Source: Microvirga lupini (GTDB lineage: Bacteria; Pseudomonadota; Alphaproteobacteria; Rhizobiales; Beijerinckiaceae). From it: a DNA stretch of 64,000 nucleotides. Made by a program: the position numbers and the translations under genes. Positions within the stretch are counted from its first letter, which is position 1. Every line of letters begins with the position of its first letter. Below are positions 33,001 to 41,309 of the stretch, piece by piece. The DNA is taken from the NCBI RefSeq assembly GCF_014191055.1, contig NZ_JACHWB010000003.1:62001-126000 (forward strand). The letters are read 5' to 3'. The notes under the pieces were generated by a model that saw nothing but the letters and a program-made list of their open reading frames with translations, was not told where the DNA came from and made no database searches.

Positions 33001-34221
33001 TCAGACCCTCCGAACCATCGGCACCACGTTGTGGAGGGTCTGGTCGGCGCTGTCGAAGAACTTGCGGATGTTGCGGGCGGCCTGGCGGATGCGCTGCTCG
33101 TTCTCCACGAGAGCGATGCGCACGTAGTCATCGCCATGCTCGCCGAATCCGATGCCGGGCGCGACGGCCACGTCGGCCTTCTCCACCAGCAGTTTGGAGA
33201 ACTCCAGGCTTCCCATGGCACGGAATTTCTCAGGAATCTGCACCCAGGCGAACATGGAGGCCGTGGGCACAGGGACGGACCAGCCGGCCTTGGCAAAGGA
33301 ATCGACCATAACGTCGCGCCTCCGCTTGTAGACGGCGCGCATCTCGCGGATGCAGTCGTCAGGCCCGTTCAGAGCCGCGGTGGCTGCCACCTGCACGGGC
33401 GTGAAGGCGCCGTAATCGAGGTAGGATTTCACGCGGGCCAGAGCCGCCAGGAGCCGCTCGTTGCCCACCGCGAAGCCAATGCGCCAACCGGCCATGGAAA
33501 AGGTCTTGGACATGGAGGTGAACTCGACCGCCACGTCCAAGGCGCCAGGCACCTGCAGAATCGATGGCGGCGGGTTCGACTCGTCGAAATATACCTCCGA
33601 ATAGGCGAGGTCCGAGAGCAGAATCAGCTCGTGCTTCTTCGCAAAAGCCACGAGATCCCGGTAGAAATCGAGGGATGCCACATAGGCGGTCGGGTTCGAC
33701 GGATAGCAGACCACGAGCGCCACCGGCTTCGGGATCGAGTGCATCACGGCCCGCTCGGCGGCGATGAAGAAGTCGGGGGTCGGCTCGGCCGGCACGGACC
33801 GGATGACGCCTCCTGCCATGAGGAAGCCGAAGGCGTGGATTGGATAGCTCGGGTTCGGCACCAGAATCACATCGCCCGGCTCCGTGATCGCCTGGGCCAT
33901 GTTGGCGAAACCCTCCTTGGAGCCCAGCGTCGCCACCACCTGGGTGTCCGGGTTGAGCTTCACGCCGAAGCGGCGCTCGTAATAGCCCGCTTGGGCGCGG
34001 CGCAGGCCGCCGATGCCCTTGGAGGCCGAGTAGCGGTCGGTCCGCGGCTTGCCCACAGTCTCGACGAGCTTGTCGATCACGTGCTGCGGGGCCTGGAGGT
34101 CCGGATTGCCCATGCCGAGGTCGATGATGTCGGCGCCGTTGGCTCGCGCGGCGGCCTTGATCCGGTTGACCTGCTCGAAGACGTAAGGCGGAAGGCGCTT
34201 GATCCGGTAGAAATCAGACAT
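33001..34221 (-). CDS. Class I/II PLP-dependent aminotransferase (AlaC/DapL-like)
   Basis: A 406-aa fold-type I aminotransferase. The internal aldimine Lys is in SMSKTFSMAGWRIGFAVGN near residue 241, with YPSNPTAYVASLDFYRDL near 175, LLSDLAYSEVYFDE near 205 and the Arg of VRIALVENEQRIRQAARNI near 375. The start MSDFYRIKRLPPYVFEQVN matches the group annotated either as LL-diaminopimelate aminotransferase or as glutamate-pyruvate aminotransferase AlaC. Position next to hom hints at amino-acid synthesis. The substrate stays open. Confidence 0.9.
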   Translation of the reverse strand: MSDFYRIKRLPPYVFEQVNRIKAAARANGADIIDLGMGNPDLQAPQHVIDKLVETVGKPRTDRYSASKGIGGLRRAQAGYYERRFGVKLNPDTQVVATLGSKEGFANMAQAITEPGDVILVPNPSYPIHAFGFLMAGGVIRSVPAEPTPDFFIAAERAVMHSIPKPVALVVCYPSNPTAYVASLDFYRDLVAFAKKHELILLSDLAYSEVYFDESNPPPSILQVPGALDVAVEFTSMSKTFSMAGWRIGFAVGNERLLAALARVKSYLDYGAFTPVQVAATAALNGPDDCIREMRAVYKRRRDVMVDSFAKAGWSVPVPTASMFAWVQIPEKFRAMGSLEFSKLLVEKADVAVAPGIGFGEHGDDYVRIALVENEQRIRQAARNIRKFFDSADQTLHNVVPMVRRV

Positions 34222-34263
34222 TGTTCTCGTCCCCGAGCGGAATCACTTGATTCCGTATAGGCA

Positions 34264-34671
34264 CTAAGGCCTTCTGTTGGAATTCGTCTTCTGGCGCGTT
34301 TGCTGCGACGTGTTGGCCGGGAGCCGGATCGGCTCAGGCGGCGGGGTCTTGCCCAGTTCCGCCGCCGCAGCACCGGCAGCCTCGTTTCGGGCCCGCAATG
34401 TTTCTAGCTCCGCTTCCGCAGCCTTGATCTCCGCCGCCGAGCGCGCCGGCGTCGGACGCTCGGGAACGGGTGTGCCGATCGGCATGTAATCCAGGGTGGC
34501 CGGCCTCGAACGTGCCACGAAATCGGGCGTCGGCGCCACCTGAGGGCCAGCTCCGAGGGACGTGGCCACGTCTCGCACGGGATTGCTGTTACAACCGGCC
34601 GCGCCACCTGCTGCCAACAAGGTCAGCGCAAAGGCCGGGGCGCGAGGGATCGAAAGGAGCTTCATACGCAT
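34264..34671 (-). CDS. Hypothetical lipoprotein, 135 aa
   Basis: The N-terminus ends in a lipobox, LLAAGGAAGC, so the protein is probably exported and lipidated at Cys27. The rest is Pro-, Ala- and Glu-rich with one helical stretch (SAAEIKAAEAELETLRARN) and a low-complexity tail (SQQTRQKTNSNRRP). It has no recognisable domain. It lies directly upstream of the aminotransferase gene and divergent from phaC. Confidence 0.75.
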   Translation of the reverse strand: MRMKLLSIPRAPAFALTLLAAGGAAGCNSNPVRDVATSLGAGPQVAPTPDFVARSRPATLDYMPIGTPVPERPTPARSAAEIKAAEAELETLRARNEAAGAAAAELGKTPPPEPIRLPANTSQQTRQKTNSNRRP

Positions 34672-34711
34672 TTCTGATACCTAAGGATGGCAACATGACT
34701 CTGGCAAACCC

Positions 34712-34726
34712 AGCGTTCTGAACGCT
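34712..34726. promoter_or_regulatory. Small inverted repeat between the lipoprotein gene and phaC
   Basis: AGCGTT-CTG-AACGCT lies about 57 bases before the phaC start chosen here. A dimeric repressor site is possible, but the arms are only six bases. Confidence 0.25.
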
Positions 34727-34783
34727 AAGATGTCGGAAGTGCAGCCTGAGGGCAATGTTGCTGCGATAGAGGGAGATCGCCTT

Positions 34784-36589
34784 ATGGACAAGCCATATGG
34801 TGAAGAGAAGACCCAAAGCCCGACGCCGGACTTCGAGGCACTCTCCCATAATGTAGCCAAGTTCATCGAGGGCGCCGGCAAGGCAGCCGCCGCCTATCTC
34901 AAGCCTGTTCAGGAAGGCAAAACCCTGTCCGAACCGCCGGCCGATGCTTCGGAGGCGATCAAGTCGTTAAGCCGCGTGGCCGAAGTCTGGATGACCGATC
35001 CGCAGAAAAGCCTGGAGGCCCAGACCCGCCTCGGCACCCAGTTCATGAACCTGTGGGCCTCGACCCTCAAGCGCGCCCAGGGAGAGCCTGTGGAGCCGGT
35101 GGCCGAGCCCGAGCCCAAGGACAACCGCTTCAAGGACCCCGAATGGTCGGAGAACCCGATCTTCGATTTCCTGAAGCAGGCCTATCTCATCTCGTCCCGC
35201 TGGGCCGAGGATCTGGTGGAGAATGCGGAAGGCCTCGACGAGCGCACGCGCCACAAGGCGCAATTCTATCTCAAGCAACTCTCCAGCGCGCTCTCGCCCT
35301 CGAACTTCCTCCTCACCAACCCCGAACTGATCCGCGAGACCTTGCGCGAGAACGGCGCAAACCTCGTGCGCGGCGTTACCATGCTGGCAGAGGACATTGA
35401 GGCTGGCGGTGGCGAGTTGAAGATCCGCCAGTCCGATCCCAGCAACTTCAGGATCGGCGTGAACATCGCCAACACTCCCGGCAAGGTAATCTTCCGCAAT
35501 GATCTCATCGAGCTGATTCAATACGCGCCGACCACCGAGAAAGTGCTCAAGCGGCCGCTGCTGATCGTGCCTCCTTGGATCAACAAGTTTTACATCCTCG
35601 ATCTCAACCCGGAGAAGAGCTTCATCCGCTGGGCCGTAGCGCAAGGCCTCACCGTCTTCTGTATCTCGTGGGTCAATCCGGCCGAACAACACGCAGAAAA
35701 GGGCTTCGAGCACTACATGCGCGATGGCATCTTCTCGGCGCTTGAGGCCATCGAGCAGGCCACGGGCGAGAAGAAGGTGACGGCAATCGGCTATTGCGTC
35801 GGCGGCACCCTGCTCGCCACAACGCTGGCCTACATGGCCGCCAAGCGGGATAAGCGCATCGACAGCGCGACGCTCTTCACCGCGCAGGTGGATTTCACCC
35901 ATGCGGGTGACCTGAAGGTGTTCGCCGACGAGCAGGAGGTCCAGAGCTTGGAGGCCTCCATGAAGAAGCGCGGCTATCTCGAAGGCTCGCGCATGGCCAA
36001 CGCCTTCAACATGCTGCGGCCCACGGACCTGATCTGGCCCTACGTGGTCAATGTCTACATGAAAGGCAAAGCGCCGCTCCCCTTCGACCTGCTCTATTGG
36101 AACGCCGACTCGACCCGCATGCCAGCGGCCAACCACGCCTATTATCTGCGCAACTGCTATCTTGAGAACAAGCTGGCCCAGGGCGAGATGGAGCTTGCAG
36201 GCGTGAAGCTGGATCTGAAGAAGGTGAAGGTGCCGATCTTCAATCTCGCGACAAAGGAAGATCACATCGCCCCTGCCCGCTCGGTCTTCGTCGGCTCGAA
36301 GGCCTTTGGCGGTCCGGTGCATTATGTGCTTGCCGGGTCCGGGCATATCGCCGGCGTCGTGAACCCGCCGAGCAAACCGAAATACCAGTTCTGGACCGGC
36401 GGTGCCGTCGAAGGTGAACTGGAGGATTGGGTCAAGCAGGCAACGGAAACGGCCGGCTCCTGGTGGCCCTACTGGTTCGAGTGGATCAAGGCACAGGCAC
36501 CGAAGATGGTGGCCGCACGCGAACCGGGGGGCGGCAAGCTCGAAGCGCTCTGCGACGCACCCGGAACCTATGTTCTGGCGAAATCCTAA
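34784..36589 (+). CDS. phaC: Class I poly(3-hydroxyalkanoate) synthase
   Basis: A 601-aa PHA polymerase. An N-terminal PhaC_N domain (about residues 70-250, with [21 protein letters not shown]) precedes an alpha/beta-hydrolase core. The lipase-like box is GYCVGGT with catalytic Cys338, the His is in [13 protein letters not shown], and the Asp is in the segment ATKEDHIAP. It links 3-hydroxyacyl-CoA units into storage polyester at the granule surface. I chose the ATG giving [15 protein letters not shown] because GAGGGAGA lies eight bases upstream; an in-frame ATG 54 bases earlier lacks a ribosome site. phaA, phaB and phasin genes are not adjacent. Confidence 0.95.
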   Translation: MDKPYGEEKTQSPTPDFEALSHNVAKFIEGAGKAAAAYLKPVQEGKTLSEPPADASEAIKSLSRVAEVWMTDPQKSLEAQTRLGTQFMNLWASTLKRAQGEPVEPVAEPEPKDNRFKDPEWSENPIFDFLKQAYLISSRWAEDLVENAEGLDERTRHKAQFYLKQLSSALSPSNFLLTNPELIRETLRENGANLVRGVTMLAEDIEAGGGELKIRQSDPSNFRIGVNIANTPGKVIFRNDLIELIQYAPTTEKVLKRPLLIVPPWINKFYILDLNPEKSFIRWAVAQGLTVFCISWVNPAEQHAEKGFEHYMRDGIFSALEAIEQATGEKKVTAIGYCVGGTLLATTLAYMAAKRDKRIDSATLFTAQVDFTHAGDLKVFADEQEVQSLEASMKKRGYLEGSRMANAFNMLRPTDLIWPYVVNVYMKGKAPLPFDLLYWNADSTRMPAANHAYYLRNCYLENKLAQGEMELAGVKLDLKKVKVPIFNLATKEDHIAPARSVFVGSKAFGGPVHYVLAGSGHIAGVVNPPSKPKYQFWTGGAVEGELEDWVKQATETAGSWWPYWFEWIKAQAPKMVAAREPGGGKLEALCDAPGTYVLAKS

Positions 36590-36616
36590 GATCTCTTGCA
36601 GGTCGAAGCTCAAAAG

Positions 36617-36643
36617 AAAAGGCCGGCGAAATGCCGGCCTTTT
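36617..36643. terminator. Bidirectional terminator, phaC and the FadL-type gene
   Basis: AAAAGGCCGGC-GAAAT-GCCGGCCTTTT gives an 11-bp stem with T runs in both directions, placed between two convergent stops. Confidence 0.9.
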
Positions 36644-36665
36644 CGTTGTCTGCTCGTTGAAGAGC

Positions 36666-37967
36666 TTAGTACTTGCGAACGATCGGAGCCGCCGGGATGG
36701 CAATCTTCGGATCGTCCCAGCGATAGCGCAGGCCGACCGACAGGATATCCGTGCTGGCATCCACATCGGCCACGAAGGGTGCACCCTCGAAGTCCTGCTG
36801 GCCCTCGACGATGCGGATATCAGCCTCTCTCGAGAAGATGTGCGTGTAGGCGATATCGAACGACAGCTTCTCGTTCCATTGATAGCTGGCACCGAGCGAC
36901 GCCCAGATGCGGTCGCTGTCGGGCAGACGCGTCGAACGGATCTCGGTGTCGATCGGCGACTTCTCGTAGGCAAGACCGGCACGCAGGGTCCACTGGTTCG
37001 TCAGCTTGTAGTCCAGGCCCAGGGAGTAGAAATAGCCGTCGTTGTAGTTGAGCGGCAGATCGGTGACCGTAACGCCGCCAGGACCGACCACGAGAGGTGT
37101 CTCAAGAACGCTCCAGTTCGTCCACTCGAAGCCGGCATGCACGGTCACGGCAGGCGTGATGACCTGCGAGACACCGATGGTGAGCTGGTCCGGGGTGGTG
37201 AGGTCCGCAGTGATCGGAATCCGGGGTGCCCCGGTTACGGAACTGCCCACATTCCCTTCAAGCTCGTGATCGATCCGTGAGCGATAGCCGATACCGATGG
37301 TCGTGCCGGCAAACGGCGTGAGGGTCACACCGGCGGTGAAGCCATAGCCTATGTCATCGCCATCGAGGATGACGCTCGGAGCGCCCGGCACGGGGGCTCC
37401 GGCGCGCTTGAGGGTGATGTCGAAGTACTGGAGCGACGGACCAACCGCGACGGAGAGCCAATCGTTCACCTTCACACCAACCACCGGATTGATGTTCAGC
37501 GAGAAGATCCTGGAGGAGCGCGAGTAGATCTGGCCGGCCCAGTTCTGCCGGGGATCGGTGACAAGCCCGTAGGGCGAGGTCGACGACAGACCGACCCACA
37601 GCATGTCGTTGATCTGATAGGAGCTGTAGCCTGCAGGAACGATCGCATCCTGGCCGATATCGCCGGAGGCCCCGAGAGGAAGCAGGAGCGGCGCGGTTCC
37701 AGTCGTGGGATCGATCTCAACGCGAGGAATGATCAGCGATGCATGTCCCTCGCTCCACCAGCCCGGCATCATGGTGATGACAGCGGGGTTCCAGAACATG
37801 GAGGACAGGTAGCCGGAGCCCGAAGCCGCGCCGGCGAATGAGTAACCCTGAGCCGTGGCGCTCTGCTCGCGGAGCGCGAAGGCACCGGCGTGAGCACCGC
37901 CTTGCGCGGCGACCAGGGCTGCCAGGGAGACTGCAGCCAGCGACAAAGAACGAGAGAGACGACCCAT
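36666..37967 (-). CDS. OmpP1/FadL/TodX family outer-membrane protein
   Basis: A 433-aa porin-like protein with a signal peptide (MGRLSRSLSLAAVSLAALVA ... HAGA). The mature start AFALREQSATAQGYSFAGAA and SGSGYLSSMFWNPAVITMM match the FadL hatch region. The rest is alternating beta strands ending SVGLRYRWDD, typical of a 14-strand barrel. FadL proteins import long-chain fatty acids or hydrophobic compounds by lateral diffusion. AGGAAA supports the ATG. It shares a terminator with phaC, and a link of fatty-acid uptake to PHA storage is tempting but unproven. Confidence 0.9.
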   Translation of the reverse strand: MGRLSRSLSLAAVSLAALVAAQGGAHAGAFALREQSATAQGYSFAGAASGSGYLSSMFWNPAVITMMPGWWSEGHASLIIPRVEIDPTTGTAPLLLPLGASGDIGQDAIVPAGYSSYQINDMLWVGLSSTSPYGLVTDPRQNWAGQIYSRSSRIFSLNINPVVGVKVNDWLSVAVGPSLQYFDITLKRAGAPVPGAPSVILDGDDIGYGFTAGVTLTPFAGTTIGIGYRSRIDHELEGNVGSSVTGAPRIPITADLTTPDQLTIGVSQVITPAVTVHAGFEWTNWSVLETPLVVGPGGVTVTDLPLNYNDGYFYSLGLDYKLTNQWTLRAGLAYEKSPIDTEIRSTRLPDSDRIWASLGASYQWNEKLSFDIAYTHIFSREADIRIVEGQQDFEGAPFVADVDASTDILSVGLRYRWDDPKIAIPAAPIVRKY

Positions 37968-38349
37968 GGAGATTTCCTGCCCATTTGCTTCTTGTGCGGG
38001 CGAATCCCGCCTTGAGCACAATCTGCCAATGCTTAATTTTAGCCGCAATATGATTGTGAGACCGGATTAGGCTGTTAATAACTTATAAACACAGCGTATA
38101 TGAAGCGCTTAATACTACATCTTACTCATCGACAACTTTAGCAATGGTAAGTATGGAACAATGGTTCATATATAAACGAATGTATTGACGCCTAACGGAA
38201 GGCACTTTTCTAACACCTTTGGCAGCAGGGATATCGCGCACTTTGTGAGCACTCGTGGCAAAACGGCAACATATTTGCGCTAGGAAAATGCATTGTAGCG
38301 AAGCGCGTTCGCGCCAATTATGCACATGCCGCAACGAGAGGAGCGTTTG
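37968..38349. other. AT-rich divergent intergenic region
   Basis: This stretch separates the FadL-type gene and the FAH-family gene. It is clearly richer in A and T than the flanks (for example around 38070-38180) and must hold both promoters. I see no reading frame with coding character, no terminator and no clear operator. Confidence 0.6.
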
Positions 38350-39240
38350 ATGAAGCTGGTGAGATATGGGGAAGCGGGACGCGAGAAGCCCGGGTTGGTT
38401 GATGCTCAAGGACAGGTTCGTGACTTATCGAGCCTCGTTCCCGACATCATCGGAGCGACGTTGTCCTCAGAGTCATTGAACCGCATCCGTCAGGCCGATC
38501 CGTCCAGCCTTCCGGTCGCACCCGCCGGCCAACGCCTGGGCGCCTGCGTCGGCCAGGTCCGCAACTTCATCGCGATCGGGTTGAACTATGCCGACCACGC
38601 TGCCGAGACGGGCGCGGCGATTCCGGCGGAGCCCATCGTCTTCAACAAGGCCCCATCCTGCATCGTCGGCCCCAATGACGACGTGATTATCCCCCGTGGG
38701 TCCCAGAAGACCGATTGGGAAGTCGAACTGGCCATCGTGATCGGCGAGCGGGCGTCTTATGTCGGCGCCAACGAGGCACTGAATTTCGTGGCCGGCTACT
38801 GCGTCTGCAATGACGTTTCGGAGCGTGAGTTTCAGATCGAGCGCGGCGGCACCTGGACCAAGGGCAAGGGCTGCCCGACCTTCGGGCCCCTCGGTCCCTG
38901 GATGGTGACCAAGGACGAAATCCCGGATCCGCAGAACCTCTCCATGTGGCTCGACGTCAACGGCGAGCGCGTTCAGAACGGTTCGACCAAGACCATGATC
39001 TTCAACATCGCGCAGATCGTCTCTTACGTCTCGCACTTCATGATCCTGGAGCCCGGCGACGTAATCACCACCGGCACTCCCCCGGGCGTCGGCATGGGCA
39101 TGAAGCCTCAGCGCTTCCTCAAAGCCGGCGACGTGGTTTCGCTCGGCATCGAGGGCCTGGGCGAACAGCGCCAGCGCTTTGTGGCATATGAGGACAACCC
39201 AGGTGCTGTGGACGCCAGCAAGAGCTGGAAGGGACACTAA
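38350..39240 (+). CDS. Fumarylacetoacetate hydrolase family protein
   Basis: A 296-aa enzyme with a short N-terminal domain (MKLVRYGEAGREKPGLVDAQ) and the FAH catalytic domain from about residue 70: IGLNYADHAAETG, the metal ligands in DWEVELAIVIGE, NDVSEREFQ, KGCPTFGPLGPWM, and GDVITTGTPPGVGMGM. These enzymes hydrolyse or decarboxylate acylpyruvates and 2-keto-3-deoxy sugar acids. The N-terminal domain and SEREFQ suggest the ureidoglycolate lyase or 2,4-diketo-3-deoxy-fuconate hydrolase side of the family. GAGAGGAG precedes the ATG. Confidence 0.88.
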   Translation: MKLVRYGEAGREKPGLVDAQGQVRDLSSLVPDIIGATLSSESLNRIRQADPSSLPVAPAGQRLGACVGQVRNFIAIGLNYADHAAETGAAIPAEPIVFNKAPSCIVGPNDDVIIPRGSQKTDWEVELAIVIGERASYVGANEALNFVAGYCVCNDVSEREFQIERGGTWTKGKGCPTFGPLGPWMVTKDEIPDPQNLSMWLDVNGERVQNGSTKTMIFNIAQIVSYVSHFMILEPGDVITTGTPPGVGMGMKPQRFLKAGDVVSLGIEGLGEQRQRFVAYEDNPGAVDASKSWKGH

Positions 39241-39258
39241 AGCCATCAGGAGAAGCGC

Positions 39259-39290
39259 TCTCACGTCATGGCCGGGCTTGTCCCGGCCAT
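39259..39290 (+). repeat. 32-bp dispersed hairpin repeat, copy 2
   Basis: TCTCACGTC followed by ATGGCCGGG-CTTGT-CCCGGCCAT, identical in reverse orientation to the copy after glpX. It lies just past the FAH gene stop and could also terminate it. Confidence 0.75.
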
Positions 39291-39327
39291 CCTGATTTGA
39301 AGAGTGCTGTCAAATTTTCCATCGAAG

Positions 39328-39348
39328 TCACCGGCACTAGGCCGGTGA
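39328..39348. repeat. Short palindrome between convergent genes
   Basis: TCACCGGC-ACTAG-GCCGGTGA forms a perfect 8-bp stem between the FAH gene and argC. There is no T run; it looks like another short dispersed palindrome. Confidence 0.5.
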
Positions 39349-39372
39349 TGACGAACCAGGACAGAACTGCTC

Positions 39373-40341
39373 TCAGATCAGCCCCAGCATGAGCTGAATG
39401 TTCTGCACCGCCGCGCCCGAAGCACCCTTGCCGAGATTGTCGAGGCGGGCGACCAGAAGCGCATGCTTGTAGTCGTCATGCTGGAACACGAAGAGTTCCA
39501 GCCGGTCCGTGTCATTCAAGGCTTCCGGCTCGATGCGTTCGATCTTCTTGCCGTCCCGGATCGTCGGCACCACGCTGACGAGACCGCCGCCCTGGTAGTG
39601 CGCCATCAGGGCAGCCTCAAGATCCGCGGCCTTCGGCCCGCCCGGCAGCATGTCGAGATGGAGCGGTACGCTCACCAGCATGCCCTGCCGAAAATTACCC
39701 ACCGAGGGAATGAAGATCGGCCGCCGGGTCAGGCCGGTATACTTTTGCAGCTCGGGAACATGCTTGTGCTCGAAGCCAAGGCCATAGAGCTCAAAGGCAG
39801 GCGCGGTGCCGGCCTCGTAAGCCTCGATCATCGAGCGTCCGCCGCCGCTGTAGCCGCTCACCGCGTTCACGCTGACCGGGTAATCGGCCGGGATGAGTCC
39901 GGCATCCACCAGGGGCCGGATGAGCGCGATGGCACCGGTCGGATAGCAGCCCGGATTGGCGACCCGGTCGGCCTTCGCGACTGCCTCCCGCTGAGCGGAA
40001 TCGAGTTCGGCAAAGCCATAGACCCAGCCCGGGCTCACCCGGTGTGCCGTACTGGCATCGAGAATCCGGGGCTTATGATCGTTCAGGTCATCGACAAGGC
40101 TCACGGTCTCCCGAGCCGCATCGTCATGGAGGCAGAGCACCACGAGATCGACCTCGGCCAAAACTGCCCGCTTGGCGGCCGGATCCTTGCGCCGTTCCGG
40201 ATCGATGCTGCGAATCGCAACGCCGGGCACGTCCTTCAGGCGCTCGCGAATGCCGAGGCCGGTGGTGCCCGCCTCCCCGTCGATGAAGACGGTTTTCGTC
40301 TGCTGGCTGAGGCCCATTGATCTGTCGAGGGTCGAGGTCAT
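39373..40341 (-). CDS. argC: N-acetyl-gamma-glutamyl-phosphate reductase
   Basis: A 322-aa enzyme of the shorter ArgC type. The NADP-binding part starts [18 protein letters not shown], the catalytic Cys132 is in [18 protein letters not shown], and the substrate region has [12 protein letters not shown] and [18 protein letters not shown]. It reduces N-acetylglutamyl phosphate to the semialdehyde, the third step of arginine synthesis. An intrinsic terminator with an Arg-rich upstream reading frame lies just before the gene (separate entry), which suggests control by arginine supply. In relatives argC lies close to rpsI-rplM; here the RTX and DUF5872 genes lie between. Confidence 0.95.
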   Translation of the reverse strand: MTSTLDRSMGLSQQTKTVFIDGEAGTTGLGIRERLKDVPGVAIRSIDPERRKDPAAKRAVLAEVDLVVLCLHDDAARETVSLVDDLNDHKPRILDASTAHRVSPGWVYGFAELDSAQREAVAKADRVANPGCYPTGAIALIRPLVDAGLIPADYPVSVNAVSGYSGGGRSMIEAYEAGTAPAFELYGLGFEHKHVPELQKYTGLTRRPIFIPSVGNFRQGMLVSVPLHLDMLPGGPKAADLEAALMAHYQGGGLVSVVPTIRDGKKIERIEPEALNDTDRLELFVFQHDDYKHALLVARLDNLGKGASGAAVQNIQLMLGLI

Positions 40342-40403
40342 GATCGATCCAATCTGTCGTCGAGGCTGAGATAGGGCGAAGCGTTCAAGACCTGCAAGGT
40401 TTC

Positions 40404-40556
40404 AGGAAAAAGAAAAGCCGCGCAGAGGGCGCGGCTGGCAGACGAACGGACAGGCAGCCGTCATCGCAGGCGCGCAGGCGCGGCGGACAGGCTACGTCGG
40501 ATGTCTGAAACGATAATCATTCTGGATCTATGCAGCCATACAGCCTGGCTTGTCAA
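40404..40556 (-). promoter_or_regulatory. Putative arginine attenuator upstream of argC
   Basis: Reading the minus strand there is TTGACA, an 18-base spacer and CATAGA, placing transcription start at or near the ATG of a 19-codon frame with Arg codons at positions 8, 9, 17 and 19. Segment 1 (GTAGCC, 40495-40490) overlaps the Arg-Arg region. Segment 2 (CGGCTG, 40460-40455) follows the stop directly. Segment 3 (CAGCCGCGC, 40437-40429) and segment 4 (GCGCGGCT, 40423-40416) form an 8-bp stem before TTTTCTTTTT. Segments 1:2 and 2:3 can also pair, so 2:3 would prevent the terminator. Scarce arginine would stall the ribosome over segment 1 and allow read-through into argC. Confidence 0.7.
40461..40520 (-). 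CDS. Arg-rich leader peptide of argC, 19 aa
   Basis: The frame MIIVSDIRRSLSAAPARLR has four Arg in 19 residues, including a tandem pair and an Arg-Leu-Arg end just before the stop. No Shine-Dalgarno sequence precedes the ATG, and the predicted transcription start falls on it, so it would be translated as a leaderless message, as is known for the tryptophan leader peptide of rhizobia. Its position before mutually exclusive stems and a terminator argues that its translation, not its product, matters. Confidence 0.65.
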   Translation of the reverse strand: MIIVSDIRRSLSAAPARLR

Positions 40557-40640
40557 GAAATGAGCCTGCCAAAGGTTTCGGAACCCTTGAGGATCGGCGC
40601 GGTTGCACTCGAATTCTTGGACAACAGGCAGGCGGCTCTG

Positions 40641-41147
40641 ATGGCAGGCACGGCGAAGAAGACAAATTCCAGACTTTGGGAAACGGTGAAGGCCAAGGTC
40701 ACAAAGAGCGCCAAAGGCGGCAAGGAAGGCCAATGGTCGGCCCGCAAGGCCCAGATGGCTGTGGCCGAGTACAAGAAGGAAGGCGGCGGCTACGAGGGCC
40801 GGAAGACCTCGGACAACCACCTCAAGCAGTGGCAGGACGAGGATTGGGGAACGAAATCAGGCAGGAAGAGCCAGGAGACCGGTGAGCGCTATCTGCCGCG
40901 CAAGAGCCGTGAAAAGCTGACGGACAGCGAATACAAGCGCTCAAGCGACAAGAAGCGGGCAGATACCCGCACGGGCAAGCAGTTCTCGAAACAGCCCCGC
41001 GACGTCGCGAAGAAAGCCGCCAGAGCCCGTAAAAGCGCTCACCGAACCGCCACGACGAAAGTCCAGCTCATGGAACGCGCCCGCAAGCGCAACATTCCCG
41101 GCCGTTCGCGGATGACGAAGGCCGAGCTTGAGCGCGCTCTGGCCTGA
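40641..41147 (+). CDS. DUF5872-domain basic protein
   Basis: A 168-aa very basic protein. The N-terminal part (MAGTAKKTNSRLWETVKAK, then QWSARKAQMAVAEYKKEGGG and KTSDNHLKQWQDEDW) matches the DUF5872 family. The middle is Lys/Arg/Ser-rich and probably disordered. The C-terminus (TKVQLMERARKRNIPGRSRMTKAELERAL) looks like a SAP- or Rho-N-type helical nucleic-acid-binding motif. DNA or RNA binding is likely. The ATG chosen has a weak AGGCAGG upstream; the frame is open earlier but overlaps the argC leader region. Confidence 0.8.
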   Translation: MAGTAKKTNSRLWETVKAKVTKSAKGGKEGQWSARKAQMAVAEYKKEGGGYEGRKTSDNHLKQWQDEDWGTKSGRKSQETGERYLPRKSREKLTDSEYKRSSDKKRADTRTGKQFSKQPRDVAKKAARARKSAHRTATTKVQLMERARKRNIPGRSRMTKAELERALA

Positions 41148-41252
41148 AGACAGGCACTATTTGAACGGGTGGTATCCCCAGTTTACGATCGAATAGCGCC
41201 AGCGGGTTGCCGTGGATTATTTCCATATGCGCGGCGTCGGCGCGGCTCATTA

Positions 41253-41278
41253 AAAGGGCGGTCCAAAGACCGCCCTTT
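41253..41278. terminator. Intrinsic terminator after the RTX gene
   Basis: AAAGGGCGGTC-CAAA-GACCGCCCTTT is an 11-bp perfect stem between the convergent DUF5872 and RTX genes, with usable T runs on both strands. Confidence 0.88.
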
Positions 41279-41309
41279 CGTAATCGCCAATAAACCAAAC
41301 CTTCTTGGA

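Noticed and set aside
34967..36982. A 671-codon open frame on the minus strand opposite phaC
   Set aside because: It is an antisense shadow caused by high GC at third positions. phaC on the other strand has clear family motifs, and this frame has none.
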